A stretch of DNA of 38,117 bases, taken from the NCBI GenBank assembly GCA_016292445.1, contig JAEDIN010000008.1:1-38117 (forward strand). The letters run 5' to 3'. The stretch is from Oscillospiraceae bacterium (GTDB lineage Bacteria > Bacillota > Clostridia > Oscillospirales > Oscillospiraceae). Below are positions 15,862 to 24,251 of this stretch, one piece after another. The notes below the pieces were generated by a model, which worked only from the letters and a program-made list of their open reading frames with translations, did not search any database and was not told the origin of the DNA. The position numbers and the translations under genes are program-made. How positions within the stretch are numbered: position 1 is the stretch's first letter; each line of letters begins with the position of its first letter.

Positions 15862-16452
15862 ATGAATACACTTAATGTGAACAAAGCCGAATTTGTCAAA
15901 TCGGCGGCAAATCCCTCGGGATTTATAAGAAGCGAGCTGCCCAACATCGTTTTCTCGGGTAAGTCCAATGTCGGTAAATCGTCGGTCATTAACAGACTTC
16001 TCAACAGAAAAAACTTTGCGAGAGTAGGGCAATCGCCCGGCAAGACCATTCATGTAAACTACTTTCTCATCGATAAGAAGGCATACTTTGTAGATCTTCC
16101 CGGTTACGGCTATGCTAAGGTCTCTCGCGGTGAAAAAGAACGCTGGGGCAAGCTGATGGAGCAGTTTTTTGCCGCCGAGGGGCTTATCACGCTTGGCGTC
16201 ATGATAGTTGACTCCCGCCATAAGCCCACTGCCGACGATGTCACCATGGCGCAGTGGTTTAAGAGCACCTGCTGCCCGATGATAGTCGTTGCAAATAAGT
16301 GTGATAAGCTCAAAAAGAGCGAGATTGAGCCTAATATGGTGCTTATCCGTGAAACTCTTGAGCTAAACGAGGATACAGTGCTGATACCGTTTTCCGCCGA
16401 AAAGGGAAACGGTAAGGACGCACTGATGTCGGAGATACTTAATTATGTTTAA
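15862..16452 (+). CDS. engB: Ribosome assembly GTPase EngB/YsxC
   Basis: The 196-residue GTPase has G1 GKSNVGKSS (33-41), the switch threonine region GKTIHVNYF, G3 DLPGYG (78-83) and G4 NKCD (145-148). EngB (YihA/YsxC) is needed for late 50S assembly. The gene directly follows lon, as in Bacillus subtilis, eight bases after its stop. It overlaps the next gene by eight bases, so the two are probably translationally coupled. Confidence 0.96.
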   Translation: MNTLNVNKAEFVKSAANPSGFIRSELPNIVFSGKSNVGKSSVINRLLNRKNFARVGQSPGKTIHVNYFLIDKKAYFVDLPGYGYAKVSRGEKERWGKLMEQFFAAEGLITLGVMIVDSRHKPTADDVTMAQWFKSTCCPMIVVANKCDKLKKSEIEPNMVLIRETLELNEDTVLIPFSAEKGNGKDALMSEILNYV

Positions 16453-17149
16453 TACAGTTGCTTCTTTTTCCGATGTGATAAGCAGTCTTGACTGGAGTGT
16501 CCTGCTGAATATTTTGCTTTCTGTCATTCCTGCGCTTATCTGCATTACTCTGCATGAGCTGAGCCACGGTTTTATCGCATACAAGCTTGGTGACGATACT
16601 GCTAAGCGCATGGGCCGACTTACGCTCAACCCCATTAAGCATATTGATATTGTCGGTCTCATAATGATGGTCGCCTTCAAATTCGGTTGGGCAAAGCCTG
16701 TGCCGGTAAATATGTACAATTTCAAGAATCCGAAGCGCGGCATGGCGATAACCGCACTTGCCGGACCGCTGTCAAATGTCATCATCTGCTGCGTCTTCCT
16801 GTTCATCTACGGCCTTGCCTACATACCGCTGACGGTCGCCGGAACAGAGATTGCGCAGGCAGCTTTGAACATGATATATATAACGGCGTATTTGAGCATC
16901 GCCCTTGCAGTTTTCAACATTATTCCCGTGCCGCCGCTTGACGGCTCTAAGGTGCTGTTTTCGCTCATGAGTGATGAAAGCTATATGAAGCTCATGCGGT
17001 ATGAAAGGTACGGCATGATCCTTCTGCTTGTATTAGTTGCGACCGACATTCTCGGAAATCCCTTGTATACAGCAACACAATTTGTTTTTGATAATCTCTT
17101 TTTCTTTGCCGATTGGGGTTTTGCCCTGATTCAGGCCTTATATGTTTGA
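16445..17149 (+). CDS. M50-family site-2 protease, multi-pass membrane protein
   Basis: The 234-residue membrane protein has the zinc motif HELSH (37-41) in a hydrophobic segment and the third-ligand motif N158 with PPLDGS (D166). The NPIKHIDIVG and ALAGPLSN segments mark the YwhC-like branch of site-2 proteases found in many Firmicutes beside scpA-scpB. The substrate is unknown. It is distinct from the SpoIVFB-like protein at 1480-2058. It overlaps engB at its start and scpA at its end by eight bases. Confidence 0.88.
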   Translation: MFNTVASFSDVISSLDWSVLLNILLSVIPALICITLHELSHGFIAYKLGDDTAKRMGRLTLNPIKHIDIVGLIMMVAFKFGWAKPVPVNMYNFKNPKRGMAITALAGPLSNVIICCVFLFIYGLAYIPLTVAGTEIAQAALNMIYITAYLSIALAVFNIIPVPPLDGSKVLFSLMSDESYMKLMRYERYGMILLLVLVATDILGNPLYTATQFVFDNLFFFADWGFALIQALYV

Positions 17150-17933
17150 TATGGAAAATCCGACCTTTCATCTTGAGGGCATAGTAAAGGATAAAAACGA
17201 GCTTTTGGACTTTTCCGGACCGCTCAGCCTTATTCTTATGCTCCTTTCCAAAAATAAAATAGAGATACGAGATATAAAGATTTCGGAGATCCTCGACCAG
17301 TACCTCGAATACCTTGCCGAGATGGAGCGAATGGACCTTGAGATAGCAAGTGAATTTGTCCAGATGGCGTCACATTTGCTGTTTATCAAGACCAGAACGC
17401 TCTTGGCAGGCGACGAGGAGGTCAGTGAGCTTGAAGAGCTGATGACCTCACTTGAACAGTTAAAGTGCAGGGATATTTATACTTCTGTGCAAAAGGTAGT
17501 GCCGGAGCTTAAAAAAGCCTCCGAAACGGGACTTTTGTACTTTGCAAAGCAGCCTGAGCCGCTGCCAAAGACGAGCAGGGAGTATGAGTATCGTCACGAG
17601 CCTGCAGACCTGTTTAAGGCCCTGTATACCATTGTTACGCGAGGTGGAAAACCGCTCGAACCGGAGTATTCGCGCCGACTTGCGCCCGCGAGGATTATTT
17701 ATGAGGTTCGTACCAAAAGCCGCGAGCTTATAACGATACTGCAAAATGCTCCGTCAAAACTCAATGACCTTTATGCCAAGTGTGAAAGCCGTTCTGAAAT
17801 AGTTGCGACCTTTATATCGATTCTTGAGCTGTGCAGCATGGGCAGCGTGGAGATAAGCGGCGAGGAAAGCGACTATGTTGTAAGCTTTGTTGGCGGAAAT
17901 GTTGAAGAAATCCTCGAAAGAATAGTTGAGTAG
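17142..17933 (+). CDS. scpA: Segregation and condensation protein A
   Basis: The 263-residue kleisin starts with the family pattern FHLEGIVKDKNELLDFSGPLS within its first 30 residues, followed by IEIRDIKISEILDQYLEY. ScpA bridges Smc heads and, with ScpB, forms the condensin that organises and segregates the chromosome. scpB follows after ten bases; smc is not in this window. ATG 17142 overlaps the preceding stop; ATG 17151 is an alternative that removes three residues. Confidence 0.94.
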   Translation: MFDMENPTFHLEGIVKDKNELLDFSGPLSLILMLLSKNKIEIRDIKISEILDQYLEYLAEMERMDLEIASEFVQMASHLLFIKTRTLLAGDEEVSELEELMTSLEQLKCRDIYTSVQKVVPELKKASETGLLYFAKQPEPLPKTSREYEYRHEPADLFKALYTIVTRGGKPLEPEYSRRLAPARIIYEVRTKSRELITILQNAPSKLNDLYAKCESRSEIVATFISILELCSMGSVEISGEESDYVVSFVGGNVEEILERIVE

Positions 17934-17943
17934 GTAATATTTT

Positions 17944-18546
17944 ATGGAACAGATGAATATAAAATCAGCAATTGAGGCTATACTCTTTGCAGCGGGTGAA
18001 CCTGTACCGGCGGCAAGAATATCCCTCATTCTTGGTGTCAGCGAGGACGAGGTTTATGCGGCGGCAAAGGCGCTTTCCGATGAGTACAGCTTTAACCTGC
18101 GCGGAATAAGATTGCTTAAGCTTGATAAAAATCTTCAGCTCTGCTCATCTCCGGAGTATGCCTCCGTTATCACGAAGACTCTGGAACATCGCAAGCCGCC
18201 CATGCTTTCCCAGCCTGCACTGGAGACTCTTGCGGTAGTAGCGTATTTCCAGCCCGTCACAAGAGCGTATATCGACCAGGTCAGAGGTGTTGACAGCTCC
18301 TATACGGTCGGCGTTTTGCTTGAAAAGGGACTTATCGAACGCTGCGGAAAGCTCGATGTACCCGGCAGACCGTCACTTTTGCGCACAACGGATGTGTTTT
18401 TGCGCACGATGGGTGTCAGCGAGTTGTCGGAGCTCCCTGAGCTACCGGATATCTCGGCCAGCAACGGTGCAAAGGAGCTTGAGGATGCAATAGAAAAGCT
18501 TAACACCGTCGGCGAAAATCAGATCAGTATCGAGGAAATACATTAA
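17944..18546 (+). CDS. scpB: Segregation and condensation protein B
   Basis: The 200-residue protein has two winged-helix domains typical of ScpB: IKSAIEAILFAAGEPV at the N-terminus and the highly conserved SQPALETLAVVAYFQPVT with the RGVDS segment in the middle. It dimerises and binds ScpA in the Smc complex. A C-terminal acidic tail follows. It lies directly after scpA, as in most Firmicutes. Confidence 0.94.
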   Translation: MEQMNIKSAIEAILFAAGEPVPAARISLILGVSEDEVYAAAKALSDEYSFNLRGIRLLKLDKNLQLCSSPEYASVITKTLEHRKPPMLSQPALETLAVVAYFQPVTRAYIDQVRGVDSSYTVGVLLEKGLIERCGKLDVPGRPSLLRTTDVFLRTMGVSELSELPELPDISASNGAKELEDAIEKLNTVGENQISIEEIH

Positions 18547-18561
18547 ATTCAGGTGGTGCAA

Positions 18562-19134
18562 TTGGAAGCATTGATTCTTATTCTGCTTACGGTTGCACTG
18601 CTTTTTTATATAAAAACCAATCTGTGCGCAAGCTATGACAGCGGTAAAGCATCGGTGACCGTAAGTGTATTAGGGATAAAGAAAACGCTTTTACCTCGAA
18701 GTGAAAAAACTAAGAATAAGCGAAAACAGAGCGTTAAAGAGCGTTATTATTACGCAAAAGCGGCAATAAAAGCGTTTAATAAGATAAAGCGAAGCATCAT
18801 AATAGAGAAACTCAATGTAAACTACATCAGCTCCGATGATAATCCGTATACCGCGGTGGTTAAATACAATGCTGCAAATGTACTTGCTGTTTCGTTGATG
18901 ACTTATTTGGAAAGCTGTTTTAAAGTTAAAAACCGTGCAATAAATATAGATACGGACTTGACCGCCGACAAAGCACTAACAGAGATGTCGGCAGAATTGT
19001 CCCTTAGATTGGGGCATATAGTGTATTTCGTATCCGTATTCGGATTTGAACTAATTAAAAGGAGACATCGTGATGGAAAGCAAACTCAGCGAAATGATGC
19101 AGTCGGCAATGAACAGCGTAAAGCGGCTGGTTGA
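18562..19134 (+). CDS. DUF2953 family membrane-anchored protein
   Basis: The roughly 190-residue protein has one N-terminal membrane helix (about residues 2-18), a basic region (SEKTKNKRKQ) and a second hydrophobic stretch near the C-terminus. Position between scpB and ytfJ and the overall layout fit the DUF2953 proteins of Clostridia, which occur beside ytfJ and may be sporulation-linked; no function is known. AGGTGG (18551-18556) best serves a TTG start at 18562; GTG at 18553 or 18556 would lie inside that site. The final 62 bases overlap ytfJ in another frame, which is unusually long. Confidence 0.7.
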   Translation: MEALILILLTVALLFYIKTNLCASYDSGKASVTVSVLGIKKTLLPRSEKTKNKRKQSVKERYYYAKAAIKAFNKIKRSIIIEKLNVNYISSDDNPYTAVVKYNAANVLAVSLMTYLESCFKVKNRAINIDTDLTADKALTEMSAELSLRLGHIVYFVSVFGFELIKRRHRDGKQTQRNDAVGNEQRKAAG

Positions 19135-19426
19135 AGTGAACAACATAATCGGTGAGCCGATATGCACGCCGGACGGCTTAACCTTAGTACCCATATCCAA
19201 GGTGAGCTTTGGCTTCGGCGGAGCAGGCGGAAGACTTCCGGGGAATAATAAGGACGATTTCGGCGGAGGAAGCGCAACGGGCGTCAAAATCGAACCCATA
19301 GGTTTTCTTGCGGTCAAGGAGGGCGGAGTGCGGATGATAAATGTAATGCCTCCTGCTCAAAACAGCGTTGACAGGCTCTTTGAGCTTGTCCCGCAGGTGC
19401 TCGATAAGGTTAATTTTAAGGATTAA
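19073..19426 (+). CDS. ytfJ: GerW/YtfJ family sporulation protein
   Basis: The 117-residue protein shows the YtfJ pattern: NNIIGEPICTPDGLTLVPIS, then a glycine-rich FGFGGAGG segment and KIEPIGFLAV. Family members are made in the forespore and are needed for proper germination in Bacillus; the molecular role is unclear. ATG 19073 follows GGAG (19061-19064) with eight bases of spacing; a GTG at 19070 is in frame. The gene ends before a terminator-shaped hairpin that overlaps the dacF ribosome-binding site. Confidence 0.9.
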   Translation: MESKLSEMMQSAMNSVKRLVEVNNIIGEPICTPDGLTLVPISKVSFGFGGAGGRLPGNNKDDFGGGSATGVKIEPIGFLAVKEGGVRMINVMPPAQNSVDRLFELVPQVLDKVNFKD

Positions 19427-19451
19427 AATAAAGCAGATATGTCAATAATAA

Positions 19452-19484
19452 GCACTACCTAATTCAAAGGTGGTGCATTTTTTT
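19452..19484 (+). terminator. Terminator-shaped hairpin containing the dacF ribosome-binding site
   Basis: GCACTACC (19452-19459) pairs with GGTGGTGC (19469-19476) across a nine-base loop, with one G-T pair, and is followed by A and seven Ts that run straight into the dacF ATG at 19485. The AGGTGG ribosome-binding site of dacF is in the 3' arm. The element therefore looks both like an intrinsic terminator for ytfJ and like a stem that hides the dacF start. Confidence 0.65.
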
Positions 19485-20609
19485 ATGAAAAAAATATTAA
19501 AAACAACAATTTGTATGATAATACTTGCGTCCATGCTTTGTGCAAACGCTTTTGCCGCACCGAGTGATATTTCGGCGAAAAGCGCGATACTGTACTGTGC
19601 CGATACAGGCGATGTACTGTATGAAAAAAATGCCGATAAGCGTATGCTGATTGCAAGCGTTACAAAGATAATGACCGCAATAGTTGTCATTGAAAACTGT
19701 GACTTGAACGAACAAGTCAAGCTCAAGCCCGAATGGTGCGCGATAGAGGGCTCAAGCATGTATCTTGACTACCGCAAGTCTTACACTGTCAAAGAGCTTC
19801 TTACCGGACTTCTTCTTGTGTCGGGAAACGATGCCGCTACTGCTTTAGCTTGCCATATGTCCGGCGATGAACGAAGCTTTTCGGCAAAGATGAACGAAAA
19901 GGCTAAGGAACTGGGACTGAAAAACAGCTCGTTCAGAAATCCTCACGGTCTGGACGATCCGGAGCATTATTCAACAGCAAGGGATCTTGCTGTTCTGGCA
20001 AGCTATTGTATGGAAAACGAGCAGTTTAGGGAAATAGTATCGAGCTATTCGGCAAAAATCAAAGACCAGACCTATTACAACCACAATAAGCTGCTTGTTA
20101 ATTATGATGGCTGCATAGGTCTGAAAACAGGCTATACCATTGCTGCCGGCAGAACACTCGTAAGCTGCGCCGAGAGAAACGGTATGCGCCTTATCTGTGT
20201 TACCCTCAGCGCACCCGATGATTGGGACGACCACAAGAAGCTGCTCGACTACGGCTTTGAGAATTATAAATTAAGTGCATACAGCGGTAATAGCTTTAAG
20301 CTCGAGCTGCCGATAGCATCGGCTGCCGAAGATACAGCGATTGCCATACCCGAAAATGAACTCAAGCTTTTGACTTTAAACGATGATGTAGTCGATGTGA
20401 AGCTCGAAGTACCGAGAATACTTTTTGCGGGCGGTGTTAAGGGAGAGAAAGTTGGAAAGCTTAAGGTATTTGTAAACGGAGAGCTTGCGGCGGAGGAGAA
20501 TCTGGTTTATACTGAAAATGTACCGGTAGACAGCTCCGAGCATTTGACGGCATGGGAGCATTTGCAGCGACTGCTCAATGAGGCTACCAAACCATTGTAC
20601 ATTTCTTAG
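19485..20609 (+). CDS. dacF: D-alanyl-D-alanine carboxypeptidase, DacF/S11 type
   Basis: The 374-residue protein has a signal peptide (about residues 1-25, ending in NAFA-A) and the three penicillin-binding motifs: S58-V-T-K61, S113-G-N and K214-T-G. It trims the terminal D-alanine of peptidoglycan stem peptides outside the membrane. After the catalytic domain comes a beta-rich C-terminal domain (about 275-345). Position beside ytfJ and scpB resembles the Bacillus region with sporulation dacB, so a sporulation role is likely, but a vegetative role is possible. ATG 19485 is chosen because the upstream in-frame GTG codons lie in the ribosome-binding site. Confidence 0.92.
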   Translation: MKKILKTTICMIILASMLCANAFAAPSDISAKSAILYCADTGDVLYEKNADKRMLIASVTKIMTAIVVIENCDLNEQVKLKPEWCAIEGSSMYLDYRKSYTVKELLTGLLLVSGNDAATALACHMSGDERSFSAKMNEKAKELGLKNSSFRNPHGLDDPEHYSTARDLAVLASYCMENEQFREIVSSYSAKIKDQTYYNHNKLLVNYDGCIGLKTGYTIAAGRTLVSCAERNGMRLICVTLSAPDDWDDHKKLLDYGFENYKLSAYSGNSFKLELPIASAAEDTAIAIPENELKLLTLNDDVVDVKLEVPRILFAGGVKGEKVGKLKVFVNGELAAEENLVYTENVPVDSSEHLTAWEHLQRLLNEATKPLYIS

Positions 20610-20616
20610 GAGAGCA

Positions 20617-21339
20617 ATGAAGGAAAGAATACAAAAAATAATATCGTCATCGGGCATTGCTTCGCGCAGAGCGGGTGAGGAGCTGATAAAGGCGGGTAAA
20701 GTCACTGTAAACGGCGTGCCCGCCAAGCTCGGCGACAGTGCCGATGCAGATGCGGATACAATATGCGTTGACGGCCGTGTTATCGGCCGTCGCGAGGGAA
20801 ATACCTACATAATGCTCAATAAGCCGCGCGGATATGTTACTACACTTAATGACGAAAAGGGGAGACCTTGCATTAGCCGGCTTGTAAAGGATGTCGGCAA
20901 AAGGGTCTATCCTGTCGGCAGACTCGATATGTATTCCGAGGGACTGCTCATTCTGACCGATGACGGGGAATTTGCAAACAGACTTACGCATCCATCACAT
21001 GAGATTACAAAGACCTACCACGCGTGGATAAAGGGCGAGTGCAGTGATGAGATTCTTAAAAAAATGCGTCGGTCATTTATTATAGACGGATATAAAACGC
21101 AGCCTGCCGAGGTTGAACTCTTGTTTTCATGCCCGGACTATTCAAAGCTTTCAATAGGTATACACGAGGGTAGAAACAGGCAGATAAGAAAAATGTGCGA
21201 GCAGCTTGGATTAAAGCTAACCAAGCTTAAAAGAATTTCGGAGGGAACACTCATTCTCGGTGACCTTAAACCGGGAAAATGGCGTGAGCTAACAGAGAAA
21301 GAATTGCAGGATTTGACCGAATATAACGGTGAATTATAA
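20617..21339 (+). CDS. rluB: RsuA/RluB-family pseudouridine synthase
   Basis: The 240-residue protein has an N-terminal S4 RNA-binding domain (ERIQKIISSSGIASRRAGEE onward) and a catalytic domain with the active aspartate in GRLDMYSEGLLILTDDG. The RQIRKMCE motif near the C-terminus is also characteristic. It isomerises uridine in rRNA; RluB (23S) is the best guess from its position after dacB-type genes, but RsuA or RluF activity cannot be excluded. ATG 20617 follows GGAG; the longer in-frame start at 20578 lies inside dacF. Confidence 0.9.
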   Translation: MKERIQKIISSSGIASRRAGEELIKAGKVTVNGVPAKLGDSADADADTICVDGRVIGRREGNTYIMLNKPRGYVTTLNDEKGRPCISRLVKDVGKRVYPVGRLDMYSEGLLILTDDGEFANRLTHPSHEITKTYHAWIKGECSDEILKKMRRSFIIDGYKTQPAEVELLFSCPDYSKLSIGIHEGRNRQIRKMCEQLGLKLTKLKRISEGTLILGDLKPGKWRELTEKELQDLTEYNGEL

Positions 21340-21354
21340 TGAATAGGCTTGATA

Positions 21355-21394
21355 TTTGCCTCAAATTTGCTCGGATTTGCAAGTTTGGGGCAAA
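21355..21394. repeat. 16-pair inverted repeat with phased TTTGC motifs
   Basis: TTTGCCTCAAATTTGC (21355-21370) pairs over its whole length with GCAAGTTTGGGGCAAA (21379-21394), with two G-T pairs and an eight-base loop. TTTGC occurs at 21355, 21366 and 21376, about one helical turn apart. No T run follows on either strand, so it is not a standard terminator. It lies just upstream of the RpiR-type gene promoter and may be a protein-binding region. Confidence 0.55.
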
Positions 21395-21396
21395 AA

Positions 21397-21419
21397 AATT
21401 GCAAAAAGCTATTGCAATT
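21397..21419. promoter_or_regulatory. Candidate operator palindrome over the -35 box
   Basis: AATTGCAA (21397-21404) and TTGCAATT (21412-21419) form a perfect inverted repeat with a seven-base spacer, and the second arm covers the -35 box of the next gene. RpiR-type regulators are dimers that often bind such repeats and control their own gene, so autoregulation is plausible but unproven. Confidence 0.45.
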
Positions 21420-21440
21420 CGATGAAAATAAAAGTAAAAT
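21412..21440 (+). promoter_or_regulatory. Predicted housekeeping promoter of the RpiR-type gene
   Basis: TTGCAA (21412-21417), 17 bases, TAAAAT (21435-21440). It lies 32 bases before the chosen ATG and overlaps the candidate operator. Confidence 0.6.
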
Positions 21441-21472
21441 TATACCCATGTTTTATAACGGAGATGATATGG

Positions 21473-22336
21473 ATGGAAAAAGATCTTCTCAGCATTCTGG
21501 CCGAAGGAAGCCGCAAGTTTTCGAAGGGTCAGAGGATAATTGCAAAGTATATTTTAACCAATTACGATAAGGCGGCATTTATGACAGCCGGACGCTTAGG
21601 TAAGATAGTCGGCGTTAGCGAATCTACCGTTGTTCGGTTTGCCTCCGAGCTTGGCTATGACGGATATCCGAGTATGCGCAAGGCTCTGCAGGAGATGATA
21701 CGCAACAGGCTCACATCCGTTCAGCGAATTGAGGTCGCAAAGGATATGATTGACGATACAGATATCGTCAGGTCCGTCATAAACAGCGATATTCAGAACC
21801 TCCAGGCAACTCTGGAGTTGCTTGAGGAGAAAAGCTTTAATAACTGCATTGACTCAATAATTGAGGCAAAGAATGTCTACATTGTCGGTATGCGCACCTC
21901 GACATCTTTAGCCAATCTTTTAGGATTGTACCTCAATTTGCTGCGCAATAATGTCAATGTCATCCACGATGTCGGAGCCAGCGAGATATATGAGCAGATA
22001 ATCAGAATAGGCGAGGGTGATCTCTTTATCGGGATAAGCTTTCCGCGTTATTCGAGCCATACCGTTGATGCAATGCAGTTTGCGAAAAAAATGGGAGCAA
22101 AGACCATCGCAATCACCGACAGTGCCGCCTCGCCGTTTGAGGGCATTGCCGATCTTAGCCTTCACGCAAAGAGCGATATGGTCTCTTTCCTTGACTCGCT
22201 TGTAGCACCGATGAGCCTTATAAACGCAATTATTGTTGCGGTTGGTATAAAGAATAAAGATAATGTCTCCGAAACCTTTGAGAGGCTGGAGAGAATTTGG
22301 CAGGAGCATGATGTATATGAGCCGGCTGAACGCTGA
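21473..22336 (+). CDS. MurR/RpiR-family transcriptional regulator
   Basis: The 287-residue protein has an N-terminal HTH_6 domain (about residues 1-75, with MTAGRLGKIVGVSESTVVRF as the recognition region) and a C-terminal SIS sugar-phosphate-binding domain (about 120-260, with YIVGMRTSTSLANLL). Such regulators sense phosphosugars. No sugar gene is next to it, so the ligand is unknown; the genes downstream are a flavoprotein, cmk and ispH-rpsA. ATG 21473 is set by GGAG at 21460-21463; longer in-frame starts at 21356 and 21464 lack a site. It overlaps the flavoprotein gene by about 20 bases. Confidence 0.9.
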   Translation: MEKDLLSILAEGSRKFSKGQRIIAKYILTNYDKAAFMTAGRLGKIVGVSESTVVRFASELGYDGYPSMRKALQEMIRNRLTSVQRIEVAKDMIDDTDIVRSVINSDIQNLQATLELLEEKSFNNCIDSIIEAKNVYIVGMRTSTSLANLLGLYLNLLRNNVNVIHDVGASEIYEQIIRIGEGDLFIGISFPRYSSHTVDAMQFAKKMGAKTIAITDSAASPFEGIADLSLHAKSDMVSFLDSLVAPMSLINAIIVAVGIKNKDNVSETFERLERIWQEHDVYEPAER

Positions 22337-23546
22337 TGCTGTGGTAATAGGCGGCGGCGCATCCGGAATGCTCTGCAGCGCTGTTGCCGCAGAACGAGGG
22401 CTTGATGTTATTCTGCTCGAGCCTAACAAGATTCTGGGCAGAAAGCTGCGCATAACGGGAAAAGGCCGCTGCAATGTGACAAATAACTGCGATATTAAGG
22501 AGTTTTTGACCAATATTCCGGGTGACGGCAGGTTTTTGTACAGCGCGCTTAACAGGCTTTCGCCCCGTGATACGATGGAGCTGTTTGAAGCTCTCGGGCT
22601 TAAGCTCAAGACCGAACGCGGAAACAGGGTGTTTCCCGTCTCCGACAACGCAAACGATGTTGCCGGAGCTCTCCGGCGTTACATGAATCGCGGCGGGGTC
22701 AGAATTGAGCGATGCTCGGCAAAGCATATTATCACCGATAATTCTGCTGTTACCGGCGTTGAGACAGATGCCGGCATAATAGACTGCACTTTGGCAGTCA
22801 TATGCACCGGTGGGATTTCGTATCCGCTGACAGGCTCAAAAGGGGCAGGTTACAAAATGGCACAGGAACTCGGGCACACCGTCACCGAGTGCAGACCGTC
22901 ACTCGTTCCTCTCGAAAGCGACGATGATTATTGCGCTCAGATGCAGGGCTTTTCGCTTAGAAATGTAACGCTTTCCGCATTTGAAGACGGAAAGCTCATA
23001 TACAAAGAACTCGGCGAAATGCTGTTCACTCACTTTGGCGTAAGCGGACCGCTTGTGCTTTCCGCGAGCTCGCATATGCGCAATTTCGGCAAATCGAAAT
23101 ATACGCTGTCCGTTGACCTGAAGCCTGCGCTTGATGAAAAAAAGCTTGATGCTCGACTGCTTCGGGACTTCGGTAAGTACGCAAACCGTGATTTTGCTAA
23201 TTCTTTGGGCGACCTTGCAGGCAAGGCAATGATACCGGTACTCATAGAGCTGTCCGGCATACCGGCGGATACCAAGGTCAACTCCATAACCCGTGAGCAG
23301 AGACACGCATTGCTTACACTGCTGAAAAACTTCCCGATAAATATAACCGGACCGAGACCCATTGATGAGGCTATCGTCACCTCCGGAGGCGTCTCCACGA
23401 AGGAGATAAACCCCCGAACTATGGAATCTAAGCTTATCAGCGGTCTGCATTTTGCAGGTGAGGTCATAGACCTCGATGCGTATACCGGTGGATTCAATCT
23501 TCAAATCGCATGGTCGACGGCGTTTACTGCCGCAAATTCACTCTGA
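22317..23546 (+). CDS. HI0933/BaiN-family FAD-dependent oxidoreductase
   Basis: The roughly 409-residue flavoprotein has an N-terminal Rossmann motif GGGASG (12-17), the family hallmark GKGRCNVTN, and a C-terminal FAD-contacting stretch AGEVIDLDAYTGGFNLQIAW. The HI0933 family includes BaiN, proposed in bile-acid dehydroxylation in a gut Clostridium, but most members have no known substrate. The genomic place beside cmk suggests a housekeeping job rather than a bile-acid operon. AGGAG (22302-22306) allows ATG 22311 or 22317; the shorter form is used. It overlaps the regulator gene. Confidence 0.9.
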   Translation: MSRLNADAVVIGGGASGMLCSAVAAERGLDVILLEPNKILGRKLRITGKGRCNVTNNCDIKEFLTNIPGDGRFLYSALNRLSPRDTMELFEALGLKLKTERGNRVFPVSDNANDVAGALRRYMNRGGVRIERCSAKHIITDNSAVTGVETDAGIIDCTLAVICTGGISYPLTGSKGAGYKMAQELGHTVTECRPSLVPLESDDDYCAQMQGFSLRNVTLSAFEDGKLIYKELGEMLFTHFGVSGPLVLSASSHMRNFGKSKYTLSVDLKPALDEKKLDARLLRDFGKYANRDFANSLGDLAGKAMIPVLIELSGIPADTKVNSITREQRHALLTLLKNFPINITGPRPIDEAIVTSGGVSTKEINPRTMESKLISGLHFAGEVIDLDAYTGGFNLQIAWSTAFTAANSL

Positions 23547-23556
23547 GAGGTAATTT

Positions 23557-24237
23557 ATGATTTCAGTTGCAATCGACGGACCCTCCGGTGCGGGAAAGAG
23601 TTCCGTTGCTAAAAAGTGTGCCGAACTGTTTGGCTTTGTCTATGTTGATACCGGTGCAATTTACAGAACAATAGGGCTTGCAGCGTTCAACAGGGGCATA
23701 GATACTAAAGACAGCACCGCCGTTATATCGCTGCTGCCGGAGCTGAGTATAGACCTGAGATATAACGAAAATGGCGAGCAAAGAATGTTTTTGAGCGGCG
23801 TGGATGTTTCCGGGGAAATACGCAGGCCGGAGATATCAATGTGCGCATCAAATGTCTCTGCTATTGCCGAGGTCAGGGATTACCTGACCGACATGCAGCG
23901 CAATATGGCAAAAAGGTACGATGTCATTATGGACGGAAGGGACATAGGTACGGTGATTTTGCCCGATGCCGATGTAAAGGTGTTTCTCACGGCTTCAGCC
24001 GACGCAAGGGCGGACAGAAGATATAAGGAGCTTATAAATAAGGGCAGTAAGGTTAGCTATGAAGAAGTCCTAAACGATATGAAGCGTCGTGACGAACAGG
24101 ATATCAATCGCGCGGCAGCTCCATTAAAGGCCGCCGAAGATGCCGTTTATCTCGACACAAGCAGCATGAGCTTTGACGATAGCGTTAAAAATGTTTGCAG
24201 GCTCATAAGCGAAAAAACCGGCAGACAGCCGAAATGA
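23557..24237 (+). CDS. cmk: Cytidylate kinase
   Basis: The 226-residue kinase has the P-loop GPSGAGKS (8-15), the conserved YVDTGAIYRTIG segment and MDGRDIGTVILPDA, all diagnostic of CMP kinase. It phosphorylates CMP and dCMP to diphosphates for nucleotide salvage and DNA synthesis. It lies just upstream of the ispH-rpsA fusion, matching the frequent cmk-rpsA linkage in bacteria. The ribosome-binding site is GAGAGG before ATG 23557. Confidence 0.96.
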   Translation: MISVAIDGPSGAGKSSVAKKCAELFGFVYVDTGAIYRTIGLAAFNRGIDTKDSTAVISLLPELSIDLRYNENGEQRMFLSGVDVSGEIRRPEISMCASNVSAIAEVRDYLTDMQRNMAKRYDVIMDGRDIGTVILPDADVKVFLTASADARADRRYKELINKGSKVSYEEVLNDMKRRDEQDINRAAAPLKAAEDAVYLDTSSMSFDDSVKNVCRLISEKTGRQPK

Positions 24238-24251
24238 CCGTGGAGGAAAAA

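Noticed and set aside
22317..23546. Flavoprotein as evidence for a bile-acid dehydroxylation operon
   Set aside because: No other bai genes are near, and the HI0933 family is broad and common beside cmk.
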